Positions 1-13,665 of a DNA stretch of 64,000 bases are shown here, in pieces. This DNA comes from Prochilodus magdalenae. Lineage: Eukaryota; Chordata; Actinopteri; Characiformes; Prochilodontidae. Position 1 is the stretch's first letter. The number at the start of each line of letters is the position of its first letter. The translations under genes were made by a program, and so were the position numbers. The DNA lies in assembly GCA_024036415.1 (NCBI GenBank), contig JAMWET010000766.1, forward strand, positions 172,501 through 236,500, written 5' to 3'. A model generated the notes under the pieces. It did no database searches and was not told where the DNA came from. It saw nothing but the letters and a program-made list of their open reading frames with translations.

Positions 1-1129
1 GTAATGGCTACTGTGGCTTTTAGCCATGCACCTGTCCATTTATATTAGCACTCAACAAAGCATTTAATATATATATATATAACTGTACAATATATATATC
101 ATACAGCTTCCTGTAATAATACAGCTACATTGCTTCTTTAGCGTTATACTGGAGCTGCAAGGCTAATGTAGATTTTGGCAAACAATTAGCATGGTGCTAA
201 CTGCAGGCCCAAATCATAACTCTCTTGTGTTCAGTACTCTCCAAAAGACTCAACTATGTGTTTTTGACACATTGTTATCTAAAAAAATAATATTATAAAA
301 ATAATAATCGCAAATTGAAGCAAATCTTGTATCGTAATTTTTCTCAGCATTTATATGTGAACTGTACGAGTGCTCTCACAGGTCCTGTAGGTACGTAGGA
401 GATGACGGTCACCCGGACCTTTCTCCTTTTTCATTCGACATATTTTCCTGAAGAGCTAACTGTAGGAATAAGGCGATTCCCAAAAGCCAATGAAAGATAT
501 TTCCATATATGTTTAAACATATATGTAAACATAGGAACCGACACACAACATTATGTATACATTGACACAAAATCCATATACATGTGTTTGTCCGTTTCAG
601 TGCTCTGACATATATTTCCATATATTTAAATGTTTTAAAATGGAAAGTTGAATATATTTAGCATATATATTTTTACAACATCACATATTTTGCATATATA
701 TGCATTCAATATAAGCGAATCCTGAATCCTGTTATGGTGTATGTGCATCCATTTGTGTTCCATATGGCTTATTTTGTGTACGAGTAGTTTCATTATTAGC
801 ATTACAGTACAAAATTTAAAAATAATGTTTTTGAGAAATTAATATTGAATTTTAGGGACTGTTTATTTCTTAATTGCTTTTTTTGTTTCTGCCGTGCTGT
901 TACCAAGGCTGAGCTAAGGAAATATATCGCACACTAATTTTAGATTATATAGTTCATTTTCAAGCTCAAGGCAGTGCACACAGATGCAAATATGCTGCAA
1001 CATCAAGATGGTGCTGCTGTTTTTTAGGAATGCTCTGTCCTCCCTATGTTTATAGGTGACAGTGTGGTACACAAGTCTAATTTTATAGATACTGAACAAC
1101 TCCACACGGCATGTGATCATTTCGGCCTG
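1..1129. other. AT-rich DNA without a recognisable gene
   Basis: No coding exon is supported. The stretch has short (TA)n runs near 66-100, scattered TATAT motifs, and GCTAAT/TTAGC words that belong to the dispersed repeat described near 1087-1862. The open frames here are short and have no codon bias or homology that I recognise. Confidence 0.6.
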
Positions 1130-1792
1130 CAGTTAGCACTATGCTACGCTCATCGTCAGAAAACAGTTGCACCCAGACGGAATCAACCGGCAGGACTGAA
1201 ACTTGGTGGGGAAGATTAGACACTGGGAGACATAAGAATGAGGCCCCATCAGCCACAATCACGGACATCCAGCAAGCAGTGATACCTCCATGCGTCATCC
1301 TGTTAGTGCAGCATCACTGGCAGACCGGTACCACGACTGTCCTTAACACCACGTCACCGTCACCAAAGACTGCAGTGGTGTCGTACCAGACTGTCATGGA
1401 GTGACTCAGAATGGCAGCGTGTCACCTTCATTGACGAGTCCCGCTTTAGTCCTGGTGGAGACGCCCAACGAATCCATATGCGGAGGCACCATGGTCAGCG
1501 CCAGGATGAACCGTCATCCCTCCATCCCTACCATCAAATCTGCAGGAACTGTGTGAGGATGTTCAAGCTGCATGGGATTATCGCTGGGCACTACTAGGAG
1601 CCTCTACAGCTCCATGCCGCTCCACCATTCTGTGGGCCATCACTTCTGTACCTGTAGCTCAATAAATGTTGCCCATATCAGTTTAAATTTATCATTCAAT
1701 CCTTCAATAACCTTCCTACCTTCCATCCCAGCAGCATCACACTCCGAGACTTCCTTCTGGGTGCAGCTATTTATTGACGATGAGTATAACTG
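1130..1792 (+). mobile_element. Degenerate Tc1/mariner-type DNA transposon
   Basis: The two ends are imperfect terminal inverted repeats of about 50 bases. The left end (about 1130-1185) contains CTCATCGTCAG and TTGCACCCAGACGG. The reverse complement of the right end (about 1750-1792) reads CTCATCGTCAATAAA and CTGCACCCAGAAGG. Between them lie decayed remnants of a Tc1-like transposase. Intact Tc1-type elements of fish are about 1.2-1.6 kb, so this 0.66-kb copy is internally deleted as well as frameshifted, and cannot move by itself. The outermost bases are uncertain because the right end seems to have lost a few. It sits inside another dispersed repeat. Confidence 0.75.
1406..1650 (+). pseudogene. 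Tc1-like transposase fragment (broken)
   Basis: One frame reads SEWQRVTFIDESRFSP, then RIHMRRHHGQR, matching the core around the second catalytic aspartate (the DESRF block) of Tc1 transposases, which cut and paste DNA in the nucleus. This frame ends at a stop at 1595. The sequence then continues in another frame with TRSLYSSMP, which corresponds to the RSLYSSMPRR block near the end of Tc1 transposases. The part between these blocks is deleted and the N-terminal DNA-binding domain is not readable. It is a dead relic. Identification rests on motif memory, not on a search. Confidence 0.7.
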
Positions 1793-1862
1793 GCAATGTA
1801 TTAGCTTTCATTACTAGCTCAGTTAGCCTTGTAGCTCTAGTCCAAAACTAAAGAAAGGATGC

Positions 1863-2674
1863 CCCCACGTGATTAAGTTTATTGTGAGCATAGTTTGTTG
1901 TAACTAGCGCCAATATAGCTAATGTATTCATAATGATATCTCAGCACACGATTGGGCCTCCGGTATGACTAACAGTAGGCGTCTGGTGAATCCTCACCGC
2001 ACAGAACACACTGTGTTGATCATTTTAGAAAACTAGACACCATGCTAAATACTGTCAAAAATAAAGATCACTTGGGAAACATTTTGCTGACTTATTTAAC
2101 ACCAGCACGTACCTTACAGGCACTTTATGAATGCAAATAAAGTTATTTATAATACACGCATAAACCAGGATGTTCTGTGCAGCATCATTAAGAGTCGCTC
2201 ATGGAAAAGGTGAACGTGCCCGGTGAAGCACCCTCTTATATACGCTGTAGCTATATTTGTAAATGTTGGCAGAGAGAGTATTTATAATCACATTTAGAAA
2301 TGTATATATGACCTGTGGTCAAAAAACAGGTCACTCCTGAAAGAGGCCAATAGACACGACTTCCACAGACTCCCACAGCAGTCCACTGACTTCCAAATTC
2401 AACAGCGGGGGCCGACAGGTTCCCCTTTTAGAGAGACTCTGCTAAAGGAGCTGATTTACACTCACGCCACTCAACCCACGTATACACAAACGCCATTTCG
2501 TCCTGGATTCTAGCTACGGGGCTAAAAGTTATAGAGGTGCTAAGAGGCTAATGGAGTTTGTTCTAGAGCAACCAGCTTATACCACCAACAAGCTTAAAAT
2601 TTAATTAATTTTATAAATAACAATAACTATTTGTTAATGCAGTCTATCATTAGCCTAATTTTTATTATATATTT

Positions 2675-2675
<1 letters not shown>
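1863..2675. other. No gene seen
   Basis: Unique-looking AT-rich DNA with no splice-bounded open frame. Nothing beyond scattered repeat words is recognisable. Confidence 0.5.
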
Positions 2676-2759
<84 letters not shown>

Positions 2760-2769
2760 ATAACTGTTG

Positions 2770-2800
<31 letters not shown>

Positions 2801-2809
2801 TTGTCATAT

Positions 2810-2883
<74 letters not shown>

Positions 2884-2906
2884 TTGTCATATATATATAT
2901 ATATGA
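2676..2906. repeat. Compound (TA)n microsatellite
   Basis: Three to four long TA tracts are separated by copies of AACTGTTGTCATATAT. A final inverted copy (ATGATAACAGTT) closes the block. The overlapping open frames with poly(YI) translations on both strands are artefacts of this repeat. Confidence 0.95.
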
Positions 2907-3457
2907 TAACAGTTTTGACCTATTTGACCTCAGACTGACCTCAGATCTGTAGCCCAGCTGCTTTAACAGTCCCTGTGATTGTAGCACCCTCATTCAAATA
3001 CAGCTATTATTTGTCTCACAGTGCTCACAGATAAAGCAGCCTGGTGGAGCTTCAGTCCCCCCCGAAGAGCCTCCACTGTAACCAGAACCCGCCAGCTGTA
3101 TGAAAGCGAGCAAGGGGCTACCATCACAGAGGAGAGACGACCCACTGATCTGTGTATCTGATGTATATGATATATCCACTCGCTGACTGAATAGATGATA
3201 TACTGTAATAGGCACTCATTACCTGGACAGGCAGACCTCCGCTCTCACCTGAGGCCAGTGAGGAAAGCGGGAAGCTGGGTTCACTATGGGGAATCCGTCT
3301 TCTGGTTCTTAAATATAATGATCTGATGAGTAAGCATCATCCTGACCAATCACAGGGCTGACATTTCTCGCTCCGCCCACGTAAAACAAAGTCAGGGAAA
3401 CTGAGGTAACAAAGCATGACCAAAGGTTAGGAAGCTAGACCATCTGTCTGTAGCTGC
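2907..3457. other. Moderately GC-rich segment with splice-donor-like sites on the minus strand
   Basis: On the minus strand there are two donor-like sequences, CTGTCCAG/GTAATGAG (near 3222) and GGCCTCAG/GTGAGAGC (near 3250). Plus-strand CCAATCACAGGG and CTCCGCCCACG sit at about 3346-3380. This could be a promoter with a non-coding exon, or chance. No coding sequence is supported. Confidence 0.25.
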
Positions 3458-3459
3458 AT

Positions 3460-4676
3460 GTCGCCAACATCATTCCTTCATCCCTCTATTCCTTTATCCA
3501 TCACCAATACTGTTCCTTCATCCCTTTATTCCTTTATCCATACACCAACATCATTCCTTCATTCGTTCATTCCTTTATCCATCACCAACATCATTCCTTC
3601 ATCCGTTCATTCCTTTATCCATACACCAACATCGTTCCTTCATCCCTTCATTCCTTTATCCATCACCAACATTGTTCCTTCATCCCTCCATTCCTTTATC
3701 CATACACCAGCACTGTTCCTTCATCCGGTCATTCCTTTATCCATACACAAACCTCGTTCCTTTATCCCTCCATTCCTTTATCCATCACCAACACTGTTCC
3801 TTCATCCCTCCATTTCTTTATACATACGCCAACATTGTTCCTTCATCCCTCCATTCCTTTATCCATACACCAACATCGTTTCTTCATCCCTCCATTTCTT
3901 TTATCCATACACCAACATCGTTTCTTCATCTCTTCATTCCTTTATCCATACACCAACATCGTTCCTTCATCCCTTCATTTCTTTATCCATACACCAACAC
4001 TGTTCCTTCATCCGGTCATTCCTTTATCCATCACCAACATCATTCCTTCATCCCTCCATTTCTTTATACATACGCCAACATTGTTCCTTCATCCCTCCAT
4101 TCCTTTATCCATACACCAACATCGTTTCTTCATCCCTCCATTCCTTTATCCATACACCAACATCGTTTCTTCATCTCTTCAATCCTTTATCCATACACCA
4201 ACATCGTTCCTTCATCCCTTCATTCCTTTATCCATACACCAACATCGTTCCTTCATCCCTTCATTCCTTTATCCATACACCAACACTGTTCCTGCATCCG
4301 GTCATTCCTTTATCCATACACAAACCTCGTTCCTTTATCCCTCCATTCCTTTATCCATCACCAACATCGTTCCTTCATCCCTTCATTCCTTTATCTGTAC
4401 ACCAACACTGTTCCTTCATCCCTTTAATCCTTTATCCATACACCAACATCGTTCCTTCATCCGTTCATTCCTTTATCCATACACCAACATCGTTCCTTCA
4501 TCCCTTCATTCCTTTATCCATACACCAACATCGTTCCTTCATCCGTTCATTCCTTTATCCATACACCTACATTGTTCTTTCATCCCTTCATTCCTTTGTC
4601 CATACACCAACATCGTTCCTTCATCCCTCCATTCCTTTATCCATTCACCAACATTGCTCCTTCATCCCTTCATGCC
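3460..4676. repeat. Minisatellite with a unit of about 41 bp
   Basis: The unit is built from TTCCTTCATCCCTTCATTCC followed by TTTATCCATACACCAACATCG. A variant without three bases (ATCACC instead of ATACACC) gives units of about 38 bp. Roughly 30 units are present, with small substitutions. No unit contains a stop in any plus-strand frame, so three long overlapping open frames (up to 413 codons) arise. These are artefacts: the translations are the same repeat phrase in three registers and there is no splice or start context. Confidence 0.95.
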
Positions 4677-6026
4677 TTGGTCCGGTTGGCGTCACATAAA
4701 AGCTGGATAATGATGTTAGCAGTGTACGGGGGCGGAGCAGGCTAGGAGTGTTGGATAGAGAGCTGCTCAGCAGCCCCACAGTTATCCGACAGGTCTGATA
4801 GGTCAGGGTTCTTCCAGCATCGTTTATTACACTGATATCTTGTATTTTTCATTCAAGCATTGCTGGATATTTAATTTAACACTTAAGTTTATTATCAGAC
4901 AAACATGACTAATATTCCATTCTGTGTTCGCTGTGATGGCAGCAGTGTGATGATTAAGACATGATGCTAGTTGATTTGATATTAGCTTCCATTATTTGCT
5001 AGCTAAATTAACCTCAATAGCTCGAGTGCAACATTAGAGAAGCAACATGTCTTGGCTGATTGCATCTGGGATGAGGGGGGCATTTACATACAGGAGATTT
5101 TGGGCCAGACTGTGCCTTTAATTTTGGGTTCCTCACCTCATTTCAGGGAGTTTTGGTCATTTTCACACTGGGCTTTCTCATTAGTGGCCCGCGTACCGGA
5201 TTTCAGTAAAGCAGCTTTAGTACTGTAATCTGTAAAACTGCTCTCATAACAAAAATGCAGCCTGTATAGGAAATAAAAAAACACACACAGGGATTGAATT
5301 GAATTGAACTGTAGCAGGTAGGTATTTCTAATAAAGTAGACAGTGAGAGCATTAATGCCAGTAATAGCAGCAGCAATCATAACGCAGAGAATGATAAAAT
5401 GGCAAAAAGTCTGATGATAGCGAGTGAGGGACGTCTGTGATTCATTAATACATTCTGCATTTACATTCCATCTCTTCATATCCGCCATTGAAAGGTCACA
5501 GAAGGACAAAGAGGCGGCCTACATTCTGACACACGTGCGCTGCGCGAAAGCAGAAATAATTAAAAAAAAGAAAAAGATTCAAATCCCTAATATTACGAAG
5601 CTGAAATACAACGCGGGGTTTGAAAGGGAGAATCAAAAGTCACTCGAGAGCCGTCGTCGACTTCAAGGGCAGGTTGGCCAGGAGTACTCACGGGGGGCTG
5701 AATGAGAGCGCTTCTTTGAGGAAATAAATAAAATAAAATACCTAAAGAAATAAATAAAAAACACAATGATATCTTTCCTCCATCAAATCCTCCTCTCCTC
5801 TTAAAGGGTGAGAGGCTTCCGGCCTGGAGAGATTCGGTTAAAGCCGCACTCTGAAGACAATGCCCTTTCAGCATATGAGTGTCAGACACGTAATTACTGG
5901 AGGCCCACTTCAGCCAGCTTTAACCCCCCCCCTCCAGCTGTGTACACCTTCTTCATGGGAAATTCCACCGAGCTTTCAGAAATTTCACCATCGGAGTGCT
6001 CCGGCCCGGAGAAACAGATATGGTGC
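4677..6026. other. Non-coding stretch with a family D copy
   Basis: A copy of the TTAGC-rich dispersed repeat lies near 4960-5050. The block 5380-5560 is more complex (ATTCATTAATACATTCTGC, GCCATTGAAAGGTCACAG) and could be a conserved element, but I cannot test this. Short (ATAAA)n runs follow near 5722-5765. No gene is supported. Confidence 0.45.
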
Positions 6027-6372
6027 ACAGTGGTGGTGATGGGAACCGGACCCGGACCCGGACATCTCCTTCTAAAAGCTCCCTCACAGAAACTGCAAAA
6101 ATACATGAACTGGTTTTGAATGTGCTGCCTGGTGTGGGGGGCATCGCTTCACCATCGCCTTGTCCTTAAAAGCCATTTATGGTGGAGGGATACATGCAGG
6201 ACGTTGTGGGGCAAAATAGTCCCCAGAGTAAAGATGTTATTTTCAGGTTGCCCCTTATAAACACTCCACATAAACACTCACGAGTGAGTTCACTGCTAGT
6301 TTTGATAGTAAATGAAGGGTCTGGATTTGTGTGGTAGACATGGAGACCCCTGGTTCCCATCACCACCACTGT
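6027..6372 (+). mobile_element. MITE family B, full copy (B1)
   Basis: The ends are inverted: ACAGTGGTGGTGATGGGAAC at the left, and GTTCCCATCACCACCACTGT at the right. The body contains CCATTTATGGTGGAGGGATA and AATAGTCCCCAGAG and has no coding capacity. The structure is that of a non-autonomous DNA element. Copies occur at 15472, 17680, 19771 and 50187. Confidence 0.75.
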
Positions 6373-6642
6373 AAAGTACATGTGAACCTCCAAACCCACT
6401 CTCAATCACTCTGTTTACACTCCAAGCAATGAATTATACAGACATATGGAGGACACATCTAGTTTTGAGGTACTTCTCAATTAGAGCTCCCTGAAACAAG
6501 TGGAGAAGGACTGGAGGAGATATATATACCGGAGGAGATTATATTATATTATAGTATATAATATAGTATTATATTATAGTAATTAATATGTAGTATGAAG
6601 CATGTAAGAAACCGTAGACTCCCTGGTCCATCCAGTACGTAT

Positions 6643-6897
6643 ATATCATCACGGTCCAAAACATGTCTCTCCAAAATGGCAACTTTACAGGAGAGGCTAA
6701 AAACCTCATTTCATTAGAATGGAAGTCAATGGAACCAGATGTCTTTGCAAGTCATTCTGGGCCATTTCTGTTGGTCCATTCTTCATGAAATTTCCACACA
6801 GTGTAAACAGCAGGCCATGTGATCCAATGAGTCATAAAAGTAAAAATCAACAAAAATGGAGATACATGTTTTTTTTTCCGTTGGACAGCGACGATAT
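6643..6897 (+). mobile_element. MITE family A, copy A1
   Basis: About 255 bp with inverted ends. The right end reads TTGGACAGCGACGATAT, and the left end is the decayed complement (ATATCATCACGGTCCAAAAC). The interior has AATGGAAGTCAATGGAACCA and TTTCCACACAGTGTAAACAG. Five copies are spread over the window in both orientations. Confidence 0.75.
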
Positions 6898-6953
6898 GAA
6901 AATGAAGGTGCGAAAAACAAAAAACAACATATTTGCCTAAGTTAATTCACCTG

Positions 6954-7090
6954 TTCAGCAGTTTAGACACGCCCACTCATACCGAAGTTATAACCAGTGT
7001 CTCAGGCTGGACTGTTTTTTTGTTGAATGAGCCAATCAGAGCAGAGCTACTTCGCATATATCAGTCTTAGAGTTACACTGACAAATTCTA
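6954..7090 (+). repeat. Dispersed repeat family C fragment
   Basis: Shares the order CAGCAGTTTAG, CGCCCACT, GAAGTTATAA, GGCTGGACTG, GAGCCAATCAGAGCAGAG with segments at 10757 and 16208. Class unknown. It is probably a further short non-autonomous element common in this genome. Confidence 0.5.
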
Positions 7091-8607
7091 CATGAAGGTA
7101 TAAGGAGCTGTGGGAACACGCTCACGTTCACAAAACCAAAGAAATATCAAACAGGGGCTTGAAACACGTAGAGTACGGGCCCTGAAGTACTCACGTAATT
7201 CTATTTCAATCGTATAGCGATCCGACAGTGATAACCCTAGACCTCCAAGGGTTAAGCACTCGGTTCTCCTCCTCTCCTCCCTCTTAGTCAGGGTATAGAC
7301 ATTCTGTCATTGATTTGCATCTGAAGACCCCTAGGCCGTTCTTGGTCCACTCTGGGAGTGCTCTCTTGTCTCTGCCTCCGGCAGGTGCCCTCTGGATAGG
7401 TCCAGAAATGAATGCACTTTCCATATTTGGAAGAACGCTTAACGGGCAACTAAAGATCATGCGCATCACAAGGGCCTAATGTCACATCTACATGATAATG
7501 ACAACATCCCCGCTCAAAGGCCACACGCTTAAAGATACAATCAGCAGGCTTGTTCTTCTTTAGCTAAATTACATGTAAATTGACCCCCGTGTTAATCAGT
7601 GAGGTTTATTCGGCAGCACTGTATCAATAAATTTGCTGTTCTGTAAAGAAACTGGAGGAAAATCAATTCCTGAATGAGTGTACACCATTCCCCCCCCAAA
7701 AAAGAAAAGAAAAGAAAGGAAAGGAAAGGTTGGGATAGAAGCGGTTTCAGCATATCTGCTGTGATTATTCTTTGGTAAATTTGCAGATAAGAATGATTTT
7801 TCTATATACTAACCTTATAAAGTGTATCTGTAACCCATGAAGATACTGGAGATCAAAAGAAATTGTTGAATATGAATATGCAGCGCTGTTGGAAAAAATG
7901 CTCAGAATGAACTAGTTAAAAAGGAGCTATATATATCAATAACATATATAAAGATTCACTATCAAAGACACTGTAAAAACCCTGAGGATTAAAATACATT
8001 ATCTAATGTATGGATAGAATTAGATTTGCCCCATGTACTGTGAATTTTAGCTTCAGTTTAGCTAAAGTACCAGTGAAACAAACAAACAAACAAACAAATA
8101 AACAAATAAAACATATACTTCTTAGGTGAATTGACTTTGGTTAACATATACACAGTTTTAAAAAGTTTGGATAGAAGTGACTTCAATGCCTGTGCTCAGA
8201 CCTTATGCTATTTCTCTAAGTTTAAGTTATTAGTAAGTAAGTCTATACAGTATAATAATAAAACAGGTCCATAAAAAACAATACAAGACCAAAATCAACT
8301 GAATGTGCACACTATAAAACACAGTTTGAATAAAAGCCATTCTAATGTACATGCTGGGACTGTACGCTGTGTTTAGCTTAGTTACTTACAGTATATCAGT
8401 GGTGTATTCTGGAAATAAAATCAAATTAAATGACTGATTATTCACATGCAGTGAGAAAAACGGGGCCGTATCTCATGCAGTGTTTAGTTTTAAATGTTTG
8501 AATGCTTATACTAATCCATTAGGTTGATACAGAATATAATTGAAATTGGTCTATACTGAAACTATACATTTCTCACTGTATATGCAGTTAAAAAAATTTA
8601 AAATGCT

Positions 8608-8618
<11 letters not shown>
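7091..8618. other. No gene seen
   Basis: AT-rich DNA with a short purine tract (AAAAGAAAAG/GGAAA units, about 7690-7728) and a (CAAA)n run near 8078-8098. No exon is supported. Confidence 0.5.

Positions 8619-8678
<60 letters not shown>
8619..8678. repeat. (TA)n microsatellite
   Basis: About 30 uninterrupted TA units. Confidence 0.95.
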
Positions 8679-10312
<1,634 letters not shown>

Positions 10313-11999
10313 CCAAAGGATTTAAAGAAGAAATATTTTTATTGCAAAATTTAAAATTCCACAATAAAATCAAAACAGTCAGTAAAGTGTCAATATTGCT
10401 GGTAGAAAAAAGCAAAATATGTGCTAAGTGTTGAGTCACATCTGAATAAAAACTCTGTCCCACCTGAAACGGAGCAGCACTTACATATTGGAACATGCAC
10501 TGGGCTCTGAATGTATCTGCTCCAAGGTTTAGGGTGGAAAAACAAAAGAAGGAAAAACGAACTTCAGCTTTGTAGAATTTCTCAAGTTGCTAAATAAGCA
10601 ACCTGGTGTAACGGCTCTCATGAAACACAAACCTGAGAAAGAATTTTGACCGGAATAGTGGACGAACGGGAATATTACCCACCACTACTCAATACATAAA
10701 CACTGTTCCAAAACATAACCCGGCAAATACGGTATAGGGCAACCAAGCTGGAGCCGGCAACAGTTTAACTCCGCCCCCACACTGAAGTTATGAGGAGTGT
10801 TCCAGTCTGGACCCCAGCCAATCGGAACAGAGGTCAGTCGTGAATGTCCAGTGACAAAATTAGCCTGTTTAGTTCCTAGGGACGGAGAAAGGCTGGAAAA
10901 CCCTAAGAGACTTTTTTTCCTTTTTCTTTTTTTCCTACCATGACACAACAAAATTGCATTTCGCGAGTGTCATGAGGACCACATTAACCCAGGGGAGAGC
11001 AAAGCGGGCCTGCACAACTGGCCGCATGATTCACTAGTAAGTGAACTTTATAAGTTCACTTTATATATAACTTTATAAGAACACGAAAAACAAAAAAATA
11101 TGCACAACCAAAACAGAAAGGTCCGTCCAAAATGCTGAGTGTGCTCATAAAACAACACCAGAGCCGAATTTGAGCGCAGTGCTGGACTCATATATACTAC
11201 AATCTTGTTCACTGCTGCTCCCTCCTATTCCGGAATACATGACAGAGTGATTCCATACAGCGTCTACCAAAAAAAAAAAAAAAAAAAGAAAGAAGAAGTG
11301 GCCTAGATCAAAGCGGGGTTGTACTACATCGTCATTAATAGTATATAAACATTATACCATATGCTGTGCATTTGCTAAGCAGCTGCCTTCGTCGGCCCAT
11401 GAAAAAACAGAAAGAGGGTGAGAGAGAGGGAGAGACACAGAGAAAGAGATGGGAGAGGGAGGGAGGGAAAAAGCCTAGATTTGACCAGCCAGATTCTAAC
11501 AGAGGAGCTTGTATGTCTCTCTGCCAAATTGTCTTGGCAACAACAATTGTCCTGGCAACAGGTCCGCGCACCTCTGCTTGCGGTGTTCAAGGCTTTCCCC
11601 CCCTCTCTCGCTCCGAAACGAAACACAACAAAATGTCTCCCGCAGCTGGGCTCCCTTAAGCCCGGCCAGCTTCGTCCGTACATGCTCATAAAGTGCCAGT
11701 GTCCTTTTCCAGCACGACCACATAATACAGGGTAGGATAAACAACACCTGGGCCGAGCCGCTCCGATAATAAGGAGCCTGTTCTGACCAGACCAAAGGAG
11801 AAGAAGAAAGCCGAATGCCCTCACTCAACAATAAAGGACACTTGGCACGTACCGTAATGCCGCCTGGTATACGGGGCGCCCCGGGCCAAACTTTCAGAAA
11901 CGTGAAGACACTTTCTAACGTCCTGTCGTCAGAAACGAGCGGAAGTACGTCAATTAGCTGAACAGGAGGTTTAAGAGTGTATGTTTGTGAATATTTGCC
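10313..11999. other. No gene proven; family C copy and a purine/CT tract
   Basis: Bases 10757-10860 are a family C copy (CTCCGCCCCCACACTGAAG). A poly(A) run lies at 11271-11287, and a purine-rich GAGA tract at 11406-11470. The 11470-11900 part is GC-richer, with a few overlapping open frames of up to 168 codons on the minus strand. None shows splice-site support, initiation context or recognisable protein motifs. Confidence 0.4.
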
Positions 12000-13665
12000 C
12001 ATTTTATTATTTTTTTAAAAACGAAAATCAGTGCCACACAGACTCAGGAACACTTGCTTAGCCCGGCTACGAAAGCTCATAAAGGAAAATGATATTTTAA
12101 AAAAATTATAATTTTAGCAAATTTACACCAAAGTAGGGGCAAAATTCTGCTCCTGTTTTTAGCAATGCTAAATGAACTTTTGCCCTTTTATACATAGCAG
12201 CTTTATACAGTGCTTACTTTGGCTACACAGCGACTTTAGAGGAATTCTTTAATTGAAAAAGGGAAATTTTCACAGTTTTATCAAATACATATTTAAGTAC
12301 AGATACAGTCGACCCTTCAGGATGGCTTCTGACATGCTAATGAAGACTAGTTCACTTTTAGAGATGATACAGTGTCATAAACACTTGTTAAGCCTGGCCA
12401 GACCAGCTGCTTGTGGAATATTTTACTGGAAATTCTACTTTATGTAATTTTAACAAAGGTACCCTAGGGTGTTGATCAAATTTCAGGCTTCGAGGTGACC
12501 GCTGCTGGTGTTTTTAGCCTTGCTAATAAACTTTAGCGCTTTAATTGATAACAGCATGCCATACAATGTCAGGCACGCTTCCTTAGCCTAGCTACTCATG
12601 CTCCTTTAGAATTTGTTGACGGGACAATAACATGAATATGGACAAAATTCAGGCATGCCTGTTACTTTCTTTAGCAATGCTAAAACTTTAGTCTGCTTTG
12701 TTTACATAGGCTGCACCAGAGCTTTACAATAAAAATAAAAAACATTTAACAAATACAAAACCCAAATGTCAGGAAGGCCGCTGCTATGCTAATGAACCAC
12801 GTTTATGGATAACAACATGTGTCGCACGCACTCGTTTAACCTGCCCAGACAGGCTTGTTTTGGACCATTTTTGTGGAAAATACAAATTTACTTATGAATA
12901 AACTTCAATAGCTGGGATGGCTGCTGCTAATGTTTTAGCTATGCTAGTGTAGTCCATTAACAGTGCACCTGAATTGCTAAGCTTGGCTGGGTAAAACGAT
13001 TTAGGGATAGTTTTTGTGAGGAAAAAAAAAAGTCAAAAATTTAGCAAATAAATGAAAAAAAAAAAAACCCAGGAAAGCCTAATGAACTCCATTTTATAGT
13101 TAAAGTGTTGCCTTAGCTTTCCTACACGGGAACTGTAATTGGAAACTTAAATTTATATTTATATTTATTATTTTTTAGCTAGGCTAAGATACTTTAGCCA
13201 CTATCACAGATAACAGTATCGGAAACACTTGCTTAGCTTGGCTGACAAATTTACTAAATTAAAAATAATAACCCATTTAAACAAATGTACACGACGGTGT
13301 AGAATTCAAGATGGCTGCCGCTAATGTCTGGCTAATGTACTAAAGTCCGGTATTACACTTACCCTTGCTTAGCTTGGCTGTTTTGGGACTAACCTAACGA
13401 ACTAAAGACAATAACCAACGTGCACAAACGTACACGACCGTCCAACCTTCAAGATGGCTGCTGCTAATGTTTTTAGCTATGCTGTGCACTTTTATATAAC
13501 AGGGTGTCATGCTGTGCCAGAAGCCATATAAGCAAATCTATTCGAGATTACTGAGCAACTCCACACGGTTTGAGGTGAGTTTGTGATGGGCTAGGCTTGC
13601 TCATGTTGTGGGATGTTAGCTTCCATCAGCAACATTAGCCTGTCCTAAAACTAAAGAAGGTGAGC
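12000..13665. repeat. Degenerate long-period tandem repeat, TTAGC/GCTAA-rich
   Basis: About nine poorly conserved units of roughly 150-230 bp recur. Each has a phrase such as TTCAAGATGGCTGCTGCTAA (good copies near 13307 and 13450), then TTTTAGCTATGCTA, a CACTTGCTTAGC-type phrase, and AACAAATGTACACGAC. A copy-like segment also occurs near 45080-45300. Class unknown. The last unit runs into a family D copy (13548-13665). Confidence 0.6.

Larger units (their letters stand above)
1087..1862. repeat. Dispersed TTAGC-rich repeat (family D), split by the Tc1 element
   Basis: Bases 1087-1129 (ACTGAACAACTCCACACGG) and 1800-1862 (TTAGCCTTGTAGCT, then CCAAAACTAAAGAAAGG) together resemble 13548-13665, where ACTGAGCAACTCCACACGG continues without interruption into AACATTAGCCTGTCC and TAAAACTAAAGAAGG. 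Related pieces occur near 4960-5050 and 45290-45390. The family is not one I can name. Confidence 0.5.

Noticed and set aside
3458..4710. Three long overlapping plus-strand frames (413, 291 and 251 codons)
   Set aside because: They are the same 41-bp repeat in three registers, without start, splice or codon-bias support.
11375..12002. Overlapping minus-strand frames of 149 and 168 codons
   Set aside because: Two different frames over the same GC-rich DNA, no splice signals and no domain pattern.
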